NCBI GenBank assembly: GCA_031267055.1
Contig: JAIRZV010000033.1
Span: forward strand, 1 to 55,238
Reading direction: 5' to 3'
From: Candidatus Margulisiibacteriota bacterium
Lineage (GTDB): Bacteria > Margulisbacteria > Termititenacia > Termititenacales > Termititenacaceae
Length of the DNA: 55,238 bases
Under the pieces are notes generated by a model. It saw only the letters and a list, made by a program, of their open reading frames with translations. It was not told the DNA's origin and did no database searches. Shown one piece after another: positions 7,701-22,700 of the stretch. Position 1 is the first letter of the stretch. The number at the start of each line of letters is the position of its first letter. A program made the position numbers and the translations under genes.

Positions 7701-10700
7701 ATCGGCCTGCAGTTTAAGCTGATACCAGGTAAAAATATATTTGCGGACAGCAAAGATTATCAATTGCGTGTCAAAGTCGCCGACCGCGGCGGTTTGACGG
7801 ATATCTCGCAATTTGACGAGTACCGGTTGAGCAAATTTGTTTTGAACATGTCGACGAATGAGCCTACGTTCGCTTCCGTGTCGCACAATTACAGATCTAG
7901 CGAGACTTCCGGTAATCCAGGTACTGATCCCATAGTTGAACCGGGCACACTTATCAAAGTGAGGGATATGAATTTTGACGGCCTGGATGATTTTGTGGTC
8001 GCTTATCCGAACTGGAGTGGCGTCAGTAATGATAGTAATACTAATACCGAATGGTACAACGGCAAAGTCACGCTCTTATATGGCTCCGCGGCGCCGGATT
8101 TTACCGGCTCAACTAACGCCACCTGGTTTTATGGCGCGAAGGATGGCGAAACTAATACAAGTCCATTTGACTTTGGTGCCAGTGTGGCTTCCGCGCGGCT
8201 GAATATGGGCCAGACAGAGCTGGTCAATGTTTTGCTGATCGGTTCTAACACCGGTTTTTATCCGGTCATAGCGGACCCTCTGCTGCCCAACACTACTAGA
8301 ACGAGCCAGGAGATGCTGGGTACATTTGTCGAATTCAATACGATGCAGGAGGGCGATGTCAACGCTCTCAATGCAAATAACCATCTGGGCAAGATGATAG
8401 TGCTAAACAGCGGCTCCGACGCGACCCCCGACCTGATCGCCGTGATGAATAAAACCGCCACACATTACCAGCTCATAGCGAATTCAGGAATAGGGTCGTA
8501 TACGAAAGGTAATTGGCTACCTATTGATGGTGGTGATATAGGCAAATCACTTGGAGGTGAGGCCGGCGCCACTGCCAACGCGGTCCAAATGATCGCCGCC
8601 AGGATCAACAACACAGACACTTACCCGTCGTTGGTCTTTGGTCTGCCCCATAAAGATAAAGTGATCATTCACCATATTTTGGACGAGGTTGATGTTAGTG
8701 AAAATAAAAAAAGTAGTGGGATCGTAATTAGCAGTTCGGCGGCGAGTATAAATTTTGGCGCTTCTTTGGCGGCCGGTTATTTTGACGTTAAATTAAATGT
8801 CAGCGGCAATCCCGTGGACAATAGCTCCGACCCTAATAAACCATCTGTGCAGAGTCTGGCGATCGGCGCGCCGAAGGCCAAGCGCAGCCAAGCTGACACA
8901 GGAGGCACCGGTTATGTTCTGGTTATCCATGGTGATAAACTCCAAACGATGGACATTACCGCCAAGGATGGTATGGAAAAGCTCGGAACACAAAATGTGA
9001 ATTATTATTTGCGTTACGGCGAACAATTAGGCAGCAATTTTGGCTCCAGCCTGGTCGCGCTCAAGTACATGGCCTCGCCGGAACATCTGGCCGGATATGA
9101 GGGTAGTCTGAACAGACCTTATCACGACGATTATGACGATCTGGCGGTCGGCGCTCCGGAGTACAAAATGGACGGCGAGACGAATGGTAAAGTGTATATT
9201 TACCGCGGGGGAGAAAAATTTCCGACAGTCGCCAGCACGGCCTATGCGAGAAAAGACAGGACGAATCTGGGCACAGCTCTGGCCAATGTGGGCGATGTGC
9301 AAAATGTCCGGGCGGAATTTTTGGCGATCTATTCTACTAATAATGGTGATCCTAAGTCGCTGGATTATTTGCGCACCAATACCATGCTGGATACCGAGCC
9401 GCCGGTCGTGATAAGCATGTTCCCGGAGAACAATCAATACGAAGTGACGCTGGACCAGAAGATCAGGTTTACGGTCGAGGATATTTCCGGCGTTAATTCG
9501 AATCAACTTAATATTACCCGCGTCATAGAAGGCCGAGATGTAGCGGTGGTCAGAAGCGGGGTCATAGTGGGTGGACAGCAGTCTATCAATGGCGGCAAAA
9601 ACTTCGATCTGCAGGTCTGGGATGTGACTGACCTCGACAACCCTAGCCTACTGGTAGGCAATGCCGCGCTGAACGTGATGCCGAAACGCGTCAGATATGT
9701 CGTGAGCCTGAATAATTGCAATTGGAATCCCTCGGAAGTAGTGGAACTCAAAATCACGGTTGGCGACGGACGCATGATCTTCACCACCAACGCCGACGGC
9801 ACAGTGCGGCAAAGACTGTCCCCGCTGGTCAGAGAGTTTAACTATGGTTTTATCGCTAAATATGACGCCAATGACGCAATTAAAACCAAAGAAATCTTTG
9901 GTAGCAGAGAGACCAACACTTATTTTGGCTCGTCCATAGCTTATGTGGGCGATGTCAATAAAGACGGGTATCCGGACTTTGTCGTGGGTGAGTACGGCAA
10001 CAATAGTTACGGCTGGATGTCCGGCAAAGCCTATCTTTTCCTCGGTGATAAAGATATTGACAATATGACCGAGCCGGCCGCGGAATTTACTCTGCAGGTG
10101 GGCAGTAACTCCAGTCGTTTTGACGCCAATTCCGCCAAATTTGGCTGGCGCGTGGCTCCGGCCGGCGACATCAATGGCGACGGCTACGACGATGTGGCGG
10201 TCATGGCGGTGAATTCTTCCACCTCGGGTGGCGAAGTGTTTGTGCTTTTTGGCAATCCTGATCCGCGTATAGTGGGCAAAGGCGGACTGAAAACAGAAAG
10301 AGACCGCATTTATCAGGTCGCACCGGCGCCAAAATCATTCCCGTGGGACAGCGACTATATCAGCTATCATGCCGTGTCGATCCGCGCCGCCGCCAATGCC
10401 AGCGGACCGGACGGACTGGGCTACGGCCTGTACGGCGGCGGTGATCTCAACGGCGATGGTTATGACGACCTACTGATCGGCGCGCCGTACCATGACGAAA
10501 AAGACATAAAAGCGGCCGGTCGGGTTTACGTGCTTTACGGCGGAAATGGCCTGCTCGATATTCACGCGCGCAAATCTTATAAATACAGCAGCGTGGCCTC
10601 TAGTTATGCCGGCCCATTGATGCTGGACAATGTCATCTACGACGCGACGCAGCCGAATAGCGGCGCGAATTCTTTTGTACCCCAAGCTTTTCCGGTCGGT

Positions 10701-13700
10701 TATATTCCTAATCCGGATCCCAAGTCTTATGATATGTTTGGCTGGAGTGTTTTGACCGGCATCAATCTCAACGGCGACAGTTTCGATCGCGTCAAGACTT
10801 TCAACGGTATCAGCGAGACCAGAAATATTCAGATCAGCGATCTATTGATCGGGGCTCCGGGCGTCGAGCAACAAAAAGGCAAAGTGTATATCTATACCGG
10901 CAAGCGGCCTGTGGCAGCCAATCAGGCGGTCTACGGCGTCGACCTGCAGAATAAAAGCGTATCAGGCGGAGAACCAGGCGAGAAATTTGGCTCCAGTCTG
11001 GCCAATCTGGGCGATATCTCGGCGGACGACAATAAAGGCTACGGTAGTAAAGCCAACAATCTGGTCGGGCAGGATTTTGTGGTCGGCGCGCCCGGCTACA
11101 AAAATATGTCCGGCGCGGCCTATCTTTTTGTCTCGCGACCGGAGCAGGGCAACGACATTAATATTAACAAAGAGCTGACGGTTTACGGCCAAAAACCCGG
11201 GGATCAATTTGGCTATACAGTGGCCAATGTTGGTAGTATCGACAATGATCCTATGGGCAACAATGATTTTGCGGTCGGCGCGCCGTATTATGATGAGATC
11301 AACAGATTTGACGAAGACGGCGAAGTGACCTCATCGGTCTCGCTGACTCCCAATGTGGGACGGGTGTATATTTTTGGCACCTCTCTGGAGAACACTGGCT
11401 CAGAGGAAAATCCGGATTATGTTTTGAAAACCTCGGTTTATCCGTCTCAAGTTGCCACCGGTAAACAAGCCAACGCGTTTTTCGGCGCCGCGATCTCCAG
11501 TCTGGGCGATATCGATCAGGATTTCAGCCCCGAATATTTGGTCGGCGCGCCGGGTTACGAGATAGTTGACACCACCAGCACGCTCAATACGCGCAGCAAT
11601 ATCGGCCGCGTTTATTTTTACACCAATCCGGACACGAAATCGCCGATCGTGTTTGGCCCCATGGAAAATGTCTATACTTTCCCGATACCGGGCGCCCCCA
11701 ACGTAGACTTGTTTACCAAGACTCCTGTTTTTGACAGCGCCGGCCATATGACGAACCGGCCCAAAATAAACTACAATGAGCCGCTGCGTTTCCGCGTTTT
11801 TGATGATCGCGCGGTCAAGCTGGATTCGGTGATGGTGGAGCTGAGACCGGAAGGCAAAAATCATGTCTCCCGCTATACTTTTGTGCCGTCGCAGACCGGC
11901 CGGAAATACTACACGTATGTCAACCGGAAAAATGTGGATTTCTTCTTAAATCTGGGCGCGGATTTTTATTACGAGACAACTTACAATCTGCGCATTTACG
12001 CCACAGACCAGAAAGGCAATGCTCTGGATTATAATTATGAGCCGTCAAGCAATGCAAATGCTCGTTATAACGGCTATATTTATGATCGCTTTGGCAGCGG
12101 CACAATAGGCGGCTTTAATGTACAGAGAGTGCCGTGGGCGATGGCCGATCTGGGTACGGGTGACCAGGATGCTGCCCGCACGATCTCTGAAAGAAGCCAA
12201 TATGTCCTGCCGTATTTTGAGTATTCTTTCATCACCGGAACAAATCCGACCGGCGAGCCGGAGCCGGATCAATTTGAGTTGTGGACGACATGGCGTCCGA
12301 CAGGTTCAGCGGGCAGCCAGGACACGAATGGTTTCTACGAGCCAACCGATAATATCCTGGACTATTTTGTTACACGCGCCAGTTTGTATTTGAAGCTGAA
12401 ATCCGCAAGTGACGGGGAAATATCCTCTTACAATATCTTGGCCATACCGGCTGGTGCTGTAACCAGTGCTGAAGAAGGAATTTCTTTCAATGTAATACGG
12501 TCTGTCGTGACCACCAATAAGATAAATTATGAAAGTGTTGGGTCTAATGATAAGCGTCGTTTAGTATTTGGTGAAAAAGGTACAGCCGGAATGGAAATCA
12601 CGGTCACTATGAATGAAGACGGCATTTTCACGCTCGGTGTCTGGGCCAGCGATGTCTCCGGCAATAGTATGCCTGAGCCCAGACTGCGCACTTTTGTCCA
12701 CGATGAATATCCGCCCAAGATCGTCACCGGACTGTTTTTTGAGACGCAGGTCAGCGGCAGTGTGACGACCGTGACCACAGTGAATTATCTGCCGGCCGCC
12801 GGCAGCACACACAATGCCGATGACTGCGCGATCAATTTCGCGATCGTGGATAAGGGCGCGGGTCTGGATGTTGTTTCCACCAACGGCGCGATCGATCTCG
12901 ATAAATTTCAGATCTATCTCAGCTTCGGCAGAGATACCACTACCAATTACAACCTCGACACCGTCATCACGGTCACGATCAACGTAGCTACTTTGAATAC
13001 CGCCGGAGAGACCGAGTATGTCGACATATCATCCACCATGAATTTCTGGAAACTGATCACGGAAAATCTGACCGTCAACGCCAGACATATGGATTATCCG
13101 GACGGCAGCAATAGCGCCAAGCCGACCACGCTATCGATAGGCATCTTGGAGCAAAAATTTACGTATCTGGACTGGGTGAATATCCTGGTCAAGGCCACCG
13201 ACAATGCCGGTCACGGGGACACCATAACTTACTCGTATCGGGTGTCGCCGGACTATCGTCCGCCGCAGGTCACTTATGGCCAGCCGCCGCTGATCAATGA
13301 AGGCGAGTATACCTGGGGTCAGCTGACTATCTCGCTCAACGCTTATGATGATGTGAATGTCGCTTATCTGGTTTTTACCGTGGCGGAAGATGATAACGCT
13401 GTGCCGTCCATCTGGAATACCGCGCTTTTGGCAGCGACAAATAATAATGGTTTTGTCCTGCCTATACCTAACCCGATAGTACAGTCCCGGTCTATAACAC
13501 TGCCGGTCACATGGAGCGTATTTGTCAGCAGCAGTATGCAGACGTCGACCGATGCAGTGACTAGTGAGATAATAACCTACAATTTAGTGGAGTATATCCG
13601 TGTCACCGAGTCGGCCAAAGATTATTCCGGCCTCGCGAGGCTGGAGTTGAGGCCGAGTGATACCGCGCGCGCCAATCCGCCGGATGGCCTGTACCATATC

Positions 13701-16700
13701 CTGGTGGCTTTTGAGGACGAGCAACACAATCGCAGCGACTGGACGACCTGCTCGATCATACTCGACGCTGAGTCGGAAACCGGCGGTCCGGTCATGCCGA
13801 TCGTCCGTGTGAATTATCACGTGGACTCTCCTACACCCAACAATGTCGATGTGACCGGCCTCAATATTCCCCATGCGCAAAATATGCCGCTGTATTTCAG
13901 CAAAGACACCAGCGTGGTCGATCTTTATGTTTATGCCAAAGACACGATCGTGAGCCCGCAGCCGGACGCGATGCCGAGCGGCTGGCTGATCGGCGATGAT
14001 ACCGCTGATGGCCGGCCTCTGGGTGTGGTGGTCTCCGTCTATTCACCCAACGGCAATCGGGACACCAGCGGCAATGCCATCACGGTCTGGCGTCCCCGCG
14101 GGACCGACGGGAAAAGAGCATCCTCCGATATACTGCTAAACTACCGCACGCAGATCGAGGCGAGAGACGTTAATTATTCCGGCTATATGATGCGCAAGAT
14201 CCCGGCTTTTGATCTGTCCGACTATGTGACAAACAACGAGCTAGGCGAGGTCATAGACCTTTATGTTAATTTTGCGGATAACGACATGTTTCTGCCGAAA
14301 ACATTTTTGGAAACTGGTAGGATTGATCCCAGCGATGGGAATAGTGATCTCTGGAGTGACTATTTATTTACCGCGGCGGATGCCAAACAGACAATAATAA
14401 ACGCGCGCTATCCGACCGTTTCCTACTATGATGATAAATATGACCTAGAGAGTAGTACGGGCATATTCAATTATCATCCTTTTAATTATCTGAATGGTCT
14501 GGTGGATGCCCCCATCTGGGATAGCAAAGGCGTCACCTCAAGTGTTCAGCGTAAAGATGTGATATCTGCGGCCAATGCTTTCGGTCGGGAGTCAACCTTA
14601 TCACGAAATGTGACAGCCAATTTTTCGGAAGCGCCGGCGCATATCCGCCTGTACTACGATAATACTCTGCCGGAATTAACCGATCTGCTGGCGCTGGGCG
14701 GTACCGCCGGCGGCCAGGAATATAGCGCCAGGTCTTACAGCCAAAATAAAGGCTACCTGCGGTTTAGCGCCAAATACCGCGACCGTATTTCAACCAATCT
14801 GATGTCCATGCCTCTGGAAGTGCATAAACTGTACTATCAGATCTTGGCGGTGACCGCCAGCGGTGAGGACACGATGGTCTGGGTGGACACCAAAGGCGAT
14901 AGCTATTTTAAAGACCGGCAAAAAAAGGTGGGTAGTAGCGCTGACGGCTACTGGCGCAGCGGCTCTTATCGCTCGTATGACGACAGCGGACTGGATGCCG
15001 GTCAATGGATCTATCTGACCAGCCCGACCAACAATAAATTGGATAGGGATCCGGGAAATACCACGCTGAGTACAGCGTTGTATAAATATTTGAAAGACGC
15101 CCGCAACCACAATAAAAATGATCTTTCCTACGTGGAAAATGAAGAAAACTGGGTTACTATTAATGAAGGATACAACAGCTGGTTGACTAATCCTGAGAGT
15201 AGCCCGAATATTAATTATGATATTCCCTCACCGAAACAGAGGACAAATTTGACCCCCGAGGAAGAGGCTAGCCTCGAAGCCGCGCGATACAAAGCCATCC
15301 TGACGGTCAAGGACGCGGACGGTCAGGACATCACAGTCAGCGCCAATAAGTTTGCCACGGAAAATCTGACCGCCAGATATATGGTGTCCGCCAATCTGAG
15401 CCTGTGGTCGGTGCTGGATATTTCGGATGACAAACTGCGGGAAGGTTCCGCCTATAATAACTGGGAGACTCTGTCCCCGGTGGAGATCCCCGTCAGTCTG
15501 GACGTTGGCGTGATGTATTTCCTGCGAGTGGCCGCGCGGGATCAGGCTGGCAATTTCTCCAAGATCGCGATCAGCAATCCGGTCTATATTGACAACACCA
15601 TACCCAATGAACCCTCTTATAATTATATGGACGGCATAGTCTTAAATAGAAATAGATTTGATATTGATTTTTCGGATAATTATTCCGGTATCTACAATCT
15701 GCGTCTCAGCAAAGGCGACGACACTATCGAACCGATCTATCTGGATAATCAGGCGGTGACAAAAGAATTACTGCGGGAATGGCGTGATATCACCACGACC
15801 GACCGACCTGATGATGTCTCGAGCGACCGCACGTTTGATTACAAACAGCAGGTGCTGAACAATTGGAAAGTCAAACCCGATATCTGGGACAAGCTGGCGG
15901 AGGGTGAAAAAACGAAATTCTATTTCTATCTGGAGGACGCGGTCGGTTTGTCTTACTCTACGATCGGCAACAAAGGCCCGGAGTTCTCTTTTGTCCGGGA
16001 CACTCTGGCGCCGACCTTTGATCCGTCTTGGGATAGCTCGCCCAACGGCGTGGTGTCTATAGTGGATGAAACGAGCAAAAATATTCACTACTATACCCAG
16101 GACGAGACCTTGGGGCTCAATGTGAAGCCCCTGGAAGCGCATCTCATCGCGGTCACGGATCTGGCCTCTGATTGGGTGGTGGCCACCAGCAATACGGATC
16201 CGCGGGATCCGCGGCGCATTGATCCTACGCTGGGTTATTTTGAAGATGAGTACCACGCTTACGACGATCTGCGCCATATCCAGGATTTTAGTTTTGAATG
16301 GGAAGGCGATCATGAGATCCGCAAGCCCTGGTATGTGCAGCTCTCTAAGGCTATGGAAAGAACCTATAAATCGAATATAGATTTCGGAAATACCCAGTTA
16401 ACCAGACCGGTCGAGGACACGCGCTCGACGATCAATATCGCTTTCTTGTCCGCTCGGACAGCCGCCAAAAACGATGTGGATATGTTCGAGGACATAGCCG
16501 CCATAGGCTCCAACGGCAATTATGCGCTGGCCGTGCATTTTGACATTGATCACCACAAAGATTATCTGGGAGACGGCAGTTATGACAAGTGGGAAGAGTA
16601 CACCTGGGGCGGCGTCTTCGCCACGTTTAATGCCGGCATAGACAATGACCGCCGGGATGCCACCTACAACTATACGATCGGTGTCATGCTCAATGCGGAA

Positions 16701-19700
16701 AAAATCGACACGTATGCCGAGCCACGTAGTCTGATCGCCGATGAGGACTCAGAAACGCCAAAAAAATATTTCGGTTATTTTGGCCTGGTCGTCGAGACCG
16801 GTGGTCGGAGAAAAGTGGCGGATCAAAGAGTGCACAGTACCCGGGATGGCGAAAATTGGAATACCTGGAAGTTGTTGACCACCAATGTGGTCGTATCGCG
16901 CGATGCCGTCGATAAAACAGTCACGATCAGTATCCGCCATTTGAATGCCTTAGAACATGAAATTCCCGATGTTGATAATGGCAGCACCAAGACCAAGACC
17001 GTATCCGCAAATATGCCGTATGTCATCAAGCTGGTGCCGGCCGCGCAGCTGCACGGTACCCTGCTGATCGACTCGCTGTATGTGCTGCCCGGCGTGAATG
17101 TGACGCCGCATCTCGTGGCTTCTGTCAGTCAAAACGCCAATGGCTACGATTTTGAGCTGAGCACCGAGCAGAAACTAAATGTGTACACTATTTTGGCCTA
17201 TGATCGGGTCGGCAATCTGGCGGTACAAAACCCGGAGCTGCTCCGCGACAACACCAAGCCTACCTGGAGCTATACCGACAGCCTGGAAGACTGGGTGGAC
17301 GAGCCGCTGAATCGAGTGATCACCAGTAATGAACGTGGCAGCGGAGTTGTTGAGGGTATACAGGCAGGAAAACGTTTTATTGCTTACTATCATATACCGC
17401 CGAGAAATGTCCCGGGCAAAGAAATAAATAGCTTATCAGTGCCAGAATACAGAAAAGCGCAGTTGCGGCGCAATGAGCTGGAAGATAAGGGTCTGCTTGT
17501 TTCGGCCAACGGTGAGGTGACGCGTAATTCTCTGCCGGGCGGTCGGCTTTACAGCAATGCTATGGAGGAATTCTATGACGCGGCTGGCAAAGAAATATAT
17601 GACGCCAATGGCAAACCGATGCTCGGCAGCGGCTACATCGCCGGTTTTTTCCAGGCGGTGGAAGACGATGGTATGCCGATACGCATGTACAACTATGAGA
17701 TCGTTGAGGCTACCTCGAGCACCAAGGATGTCACCGGGGAACATATCTGGGAATATAATCAGGTCCGGGATCAAGGTTATGGGTTGCCCAGCAACCGAGA
17801 TAAGGTTAATAGCCGCAGATATCCGACGGAGATCGATACTTCTGCCGCGGGGATCTCCTCAGCCGGCTCTTACAAGCTCAGGGTGCAGGCGGAAAATCTA
17901 TTTGGCGTGACATCTGATTGGGTGGAGACCGAGCCGATCTGGTATGATCTGGACGCGCCGACTATTTCGATCGAGATCGAGCCCAGCGTGGGTGAATATA
18001 TACAGGTAGCAACTGGCGACTATGCCTATGTAATGGCAGGGAATACTTATAATACCCAAGATGGGCCTACTAGAGCGATAGAGGATATGTATGTGCCGTC
18101 GGAGAACGGCGGGTATATTCTGCAGCCCTCCGGCTGGTACAGAGACTCGATCAATATCACGGTCAACGCTGTGGATATCCTGCGTTTTGGCAAGGGCGAG
18201 CTGGGCGCGGATGTCTATACTATCGGCGGTGTGGGCGTGGGGCAGATCCATGTGGTTACCAATAATCATGGTTATAATCCTGCCAACCATTCTTACGATT
18301 CCTATGTATTTCAAGGCGAGAATAATAACTTAGACGGCTACTGGGGAACTGCGAATAACACCACGCTGAACAAAGTGATCACTTTCAATCTGACCGCTGA
18401 GGGAGCCAATTCTTTCAAAGTGTGGGCTGTGGATAAGTTTGGCCGCTCCACCCCCTGGATAGAGAAAAATTTCGATTTGAATATCGACAGAAAGCCCCCG
18501 GTGCTCAAGGTGTATCAAGGTGGACAAACCCAAACCACTGAAATCTTGGACCCCGAGAAAAACACTTTATCTACATACTGGAGCAGCGCCAATGTAGGCA
18601 TTGGTTTTGCGGTCGACTATTCGGACGGCCTGGGCGTCGGCACCAAAGAGCTGCATTGGTGGGTCAACAATGAGAAGCAGACATCGATCGCGCTGAGTTC
18701 TATACCTGCGTACGGCGTGACCAGTTCGATCCCGTATTATCCGCGCGGCACAACAGAGTCGACGACGATGGTTCCGAGAGAAGGCGTAGTGGGCGGCTTT
18801 GTGCCTAAGGATTATAGCCCAAACAATGATGATAGGTTTCCTCCTCTGGTTTTGAATGATGCGGAGCGTAAACAGCTGAGAGATGCCGGCATATTGGATT
18901 CTGTAATGAGTGACCAGTATGACCATTATGAATGGCAGAAGGATAGTGTTTACACCGAGGCCGAATTGATCGCGAAATTAAATGAGATAGCGTTTGTCGA
19001 TAAACAAAAAATTATCGATGCCTGGAGATACTCTACTAAGCAAACGGGTAGCGGTGAGCGTGGACTGCATTATCACACTATAGACAGCGAAGCTTTTTCG
19101 CTGTTGGACGATGGTTATTTTATGGTGTCCGTGAATGTCGTGGATAAATTTGGCAATGTTTCCAACACGGGCAATTTCGGCTATGTGCTCAAAGACACAG
19201 GCAAGCCGGATATTCAGGTAAATCTGGGCGGTAGTTTCCAGAGCGAGTGGTATGTCGGTGGTGAACCCTACGATGACTATGCCAAAACCGGAGGCGGTCC
19301 GCTCGACGAGCTGACGGGAGACCATATGTATCACGAAGGTATTCTATTCAGGGCACAGGTCGGCGATATGTTCAATAACAATGTGCTGGTCACGCGGTCT
19401 TACTATCCGAACGAGAAGATTACGATACCGGATTATTATGACAATATTAAAGTGCGCACACCTGGTTCTGGCGTGAGAAAAGTGCAGGTTTGGATCAACA
19501 AAGAGGAGCCACTGTCTATAGAGATTGATGAGGGGAATATGAATCAGTGGCCGTCGCTTGCGTCGACCCGTTTTGGTTTCTCGATCAATAAATATTATGG
19601 AGAGAGCAATATAGCGGCTGATGATTTTGCATCGAAAAACTTTGTTATCAAGAACAACGGCATCAATATGATCAAGTACATGGTCGAGGATTTTGCCGGC

Positions 19701-22700
19701 AATGCGGTGTGGCCGTATGAGGATGATGTAACAAAGAGACAATGGAATGAGGTCCTGGGCTCATGGGTCTATCCGAGCGATAAAAACGTGATCCGCGGTA
19801 TCAAAGTGGATACACGACCGCCACGTGATGTAGAGCTAAAGATCATCACCAATAACAATAGAGAGGCTGAAGGCACCACGTGGACTTTCTATAATAGCGC
19901 TTACACCGACACGCGACCGGATGAGGATAACTATCCGTTGTACACCAAATGGCAGAATGTGCCGGTGCGTTTCTCCGGCAAAGACGACGGTATCGGCGTA
20001 TGGTATGCTTATTTCAGCGCTTCGGAGAACGCCCTGTCTGTGTCTTGTGATCAGGGTGTGACTAACTCTATGGATACCGACGATCAATATGTGAAGACGG
20101 ATTCCTGGGAGAATATTGCCAAGCTTAGCAAGGGTGGGAATGGGTTCAATGAAGACCCTGGTTTCAAATATGCGACGAAAGCCGTGGGCGGTGAACAGGG
20201 CATTTTGGACTACGCCAGTTACCGCATAGTCCAGATGGGCGAAATACAGGGCACGCGCAATCTTACGCTGCGTATGGCTGATTTTTTTGGTCAGAATTAT
20301 ACTGTGCCGCGCTCGTCTATAGAGGAAGTGTCGGCGACTTTCAATTACAGCGATCCGGATTTCGCGACCGCCAATTATCTTTCCGTGTCAGCGTTAAGTA
20401 AGGGGCTTTATGATGCGGTAAGCAATAACATGGGCGGTTATACTGTGAAGTTTGTCGAAAATGATGTCTCAGGAAACGAAATTCATCAATTTATCAGCGG
20501 CGGTTTTTATGATATGCCGACTAAAAATAGAGAAGTCAAAGATACGGTTAATAGTGGTAATATGGTAGATGGTTTGGACAAGTGGGGCGGATACACTATT
20601 AAGACCACGACTATCAGCGCCGGCGTAGTCGACGGCAAAGAGATCATAAATGAGCTGACAGTCTATCTGTGGGATATGGAAGTCGACGGTCGCGAGGATC
20701 ATCGTACGGCTACAGTCACGGCGGATAGACAGATCGTTCTTGACAATAAAATTTACCCTTCAGCCATAATGCCCGTGACGCTGCCGATCAAAGATCTGAA
20801 TTACGGGTCGGGCCAATGGCAGGAGCTGCAGAAAGATGAGGCGGTGGCAAACGGTCTGTGGACCAGCCAGGCCGAGCTGAAGGTGGAGTATGTGCATGAT
20901 GAGGGAGACGAATTAAGCGGTATCACGCATATCATGTTCGGCGGCGATATTGTGTCTGTGCGCTTCCTGGGCACGGGTAATGTCACGACGACTGAAAGCT
21001 ATAAGCCCGGCGAGTGGGTGCCGTATGTTTACAGAAGTGCGGGCCTGACCAATAATTATATCGTGACGCTGAGAGATCTGCTGATCGAGGGTACGCGCAA
21101 TGTTTCTATCATCGGTGTGCGCGACCGCGCTGACAATCAACTGGTCTCTAGAGATGTACATAACGTCACTGTGGACATGCATTCCGTGGAGTTCTACTAT
21201 GATGTCGGTATGCCCAGAGATGTGACAAACCGCTATCTCATCAAAAATCAGCACGGCACTGTTTTGAACAACAAATACTATGTCGGTGTGCCGACGTACA
21301 ATCTGGAGCTCGATTTCAACGGCGCGGCTTATTATGATATTTTGGAATACTCAAAAGAGACGAGCTATACGTCTGTGAGGTCTAACAATTATGCTGATAT
21401 TAGTGCGGATACCCCTGGATTGCCGCGGGTAGATGGCAAACCGGATTTCTGGGTGGCTATTAACGATATTGCCATGAAAGAAAACAAAGGCGACGGCGAG
21501 AAAACCCTGGTCATCAGATTGTTTGACCGCGGCACTAAGGATATGACCGAACAAAATATGCTGACGATCACTTACAATCACTGGGTGGATAACACTCCGC
21601 CGACGCTGAGCATTACCGGTCTGGAGGATAAAGACAGCAAATGGTATACGCCAAATAAGGATTTCAATCTGCACGTGGTGGACGACGGCGCGGGTATTGC
21701 TTCGGTCGTCTATCAGATCAGGAATGACGATACTAAAACTGTGGACACGGTGACCAGGAACTATGCTTTTGATAGCGGCGAGCGTTACCCGAAAGCCACC
21801 TCGCTCAACTATATCAAGATAGCGCGCAGTGGTAAAAACCAGATCGATCTGCGGGTCGAGGACGGTGTCGGTAATATCACGATTTATAATGTCGACGGCA
21901 TCAAGGTCAACACCAATCCGCCGGTCATTAGCGAGGTCAGCCCGCTGCAAGGCGCGTTGTCAGGCAACGTGATCTACACCAATCAAAAAGCGCTGCCGTT
22001 GCGAGTGTCCGGCACAGGCATCGATTATCTACAGTTCGAGGTGAACACCCCGGTTACCTACAACAAAACGGCGCAAGTGTCCCGGAATGCCAACAATGGT
22101 TACGCCGTGACTGTTACGGAACAGGGAGTTAGTGGCGACGGTATGTACACGCTGGATATTTTGGCTTACGACAAACTGTATGAGCGTTACGGCACAAGTG
22201 GCGCTTTTTATGCGACCGCGTCCTATACGGTGCTCCTTGATCGCCAGCCTCCGGCATTCTCGATAGAGACCGGGTCGACCGGACGGATTACGGTTGTGGA
22301 TGACTCCAAAGTGATCAGCGGCCGGATCAGCTTACAAGGTGTCAGCGACCTACAGTCGCCGGTGCAGGTGTTCTATATGATCAATAACACGGGCAGCCAG
22401 GCCTGGCCGGCACATATTTCCGGTGTTTCCAGCGATGTCTGGACGATTTACATCCGCGATGTGATCGAACAGTCCGGACGCAGCAACGGCAGCTACAGTC
22501 TGCGTATCTACGCTCAGGATCTGGCCGGCAATATGAGCGCCACGAGCGACGTCTCCAGTGATCCGTACAAGACAGCCGCTTTCAATGTACCGGACGGCTA
22601 TATCATGGCGCCGCGCGGTATGGTGATCCGCGGTCTGGATATCGGCGCCTCGGCCAATCTCAATGAGCAGCAGCAGGCTATGCAAATGGCCAGCAGCAAA

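Noticed and set aside
21351..21950. 199-codon antisense frame within the giant gene, and many similar ones
   Set aside because: The giant gene has continuous domain structure on the plus strand; antisense frames carry repeated Asp/Ile/Arg patterns mirrored from its repeats.
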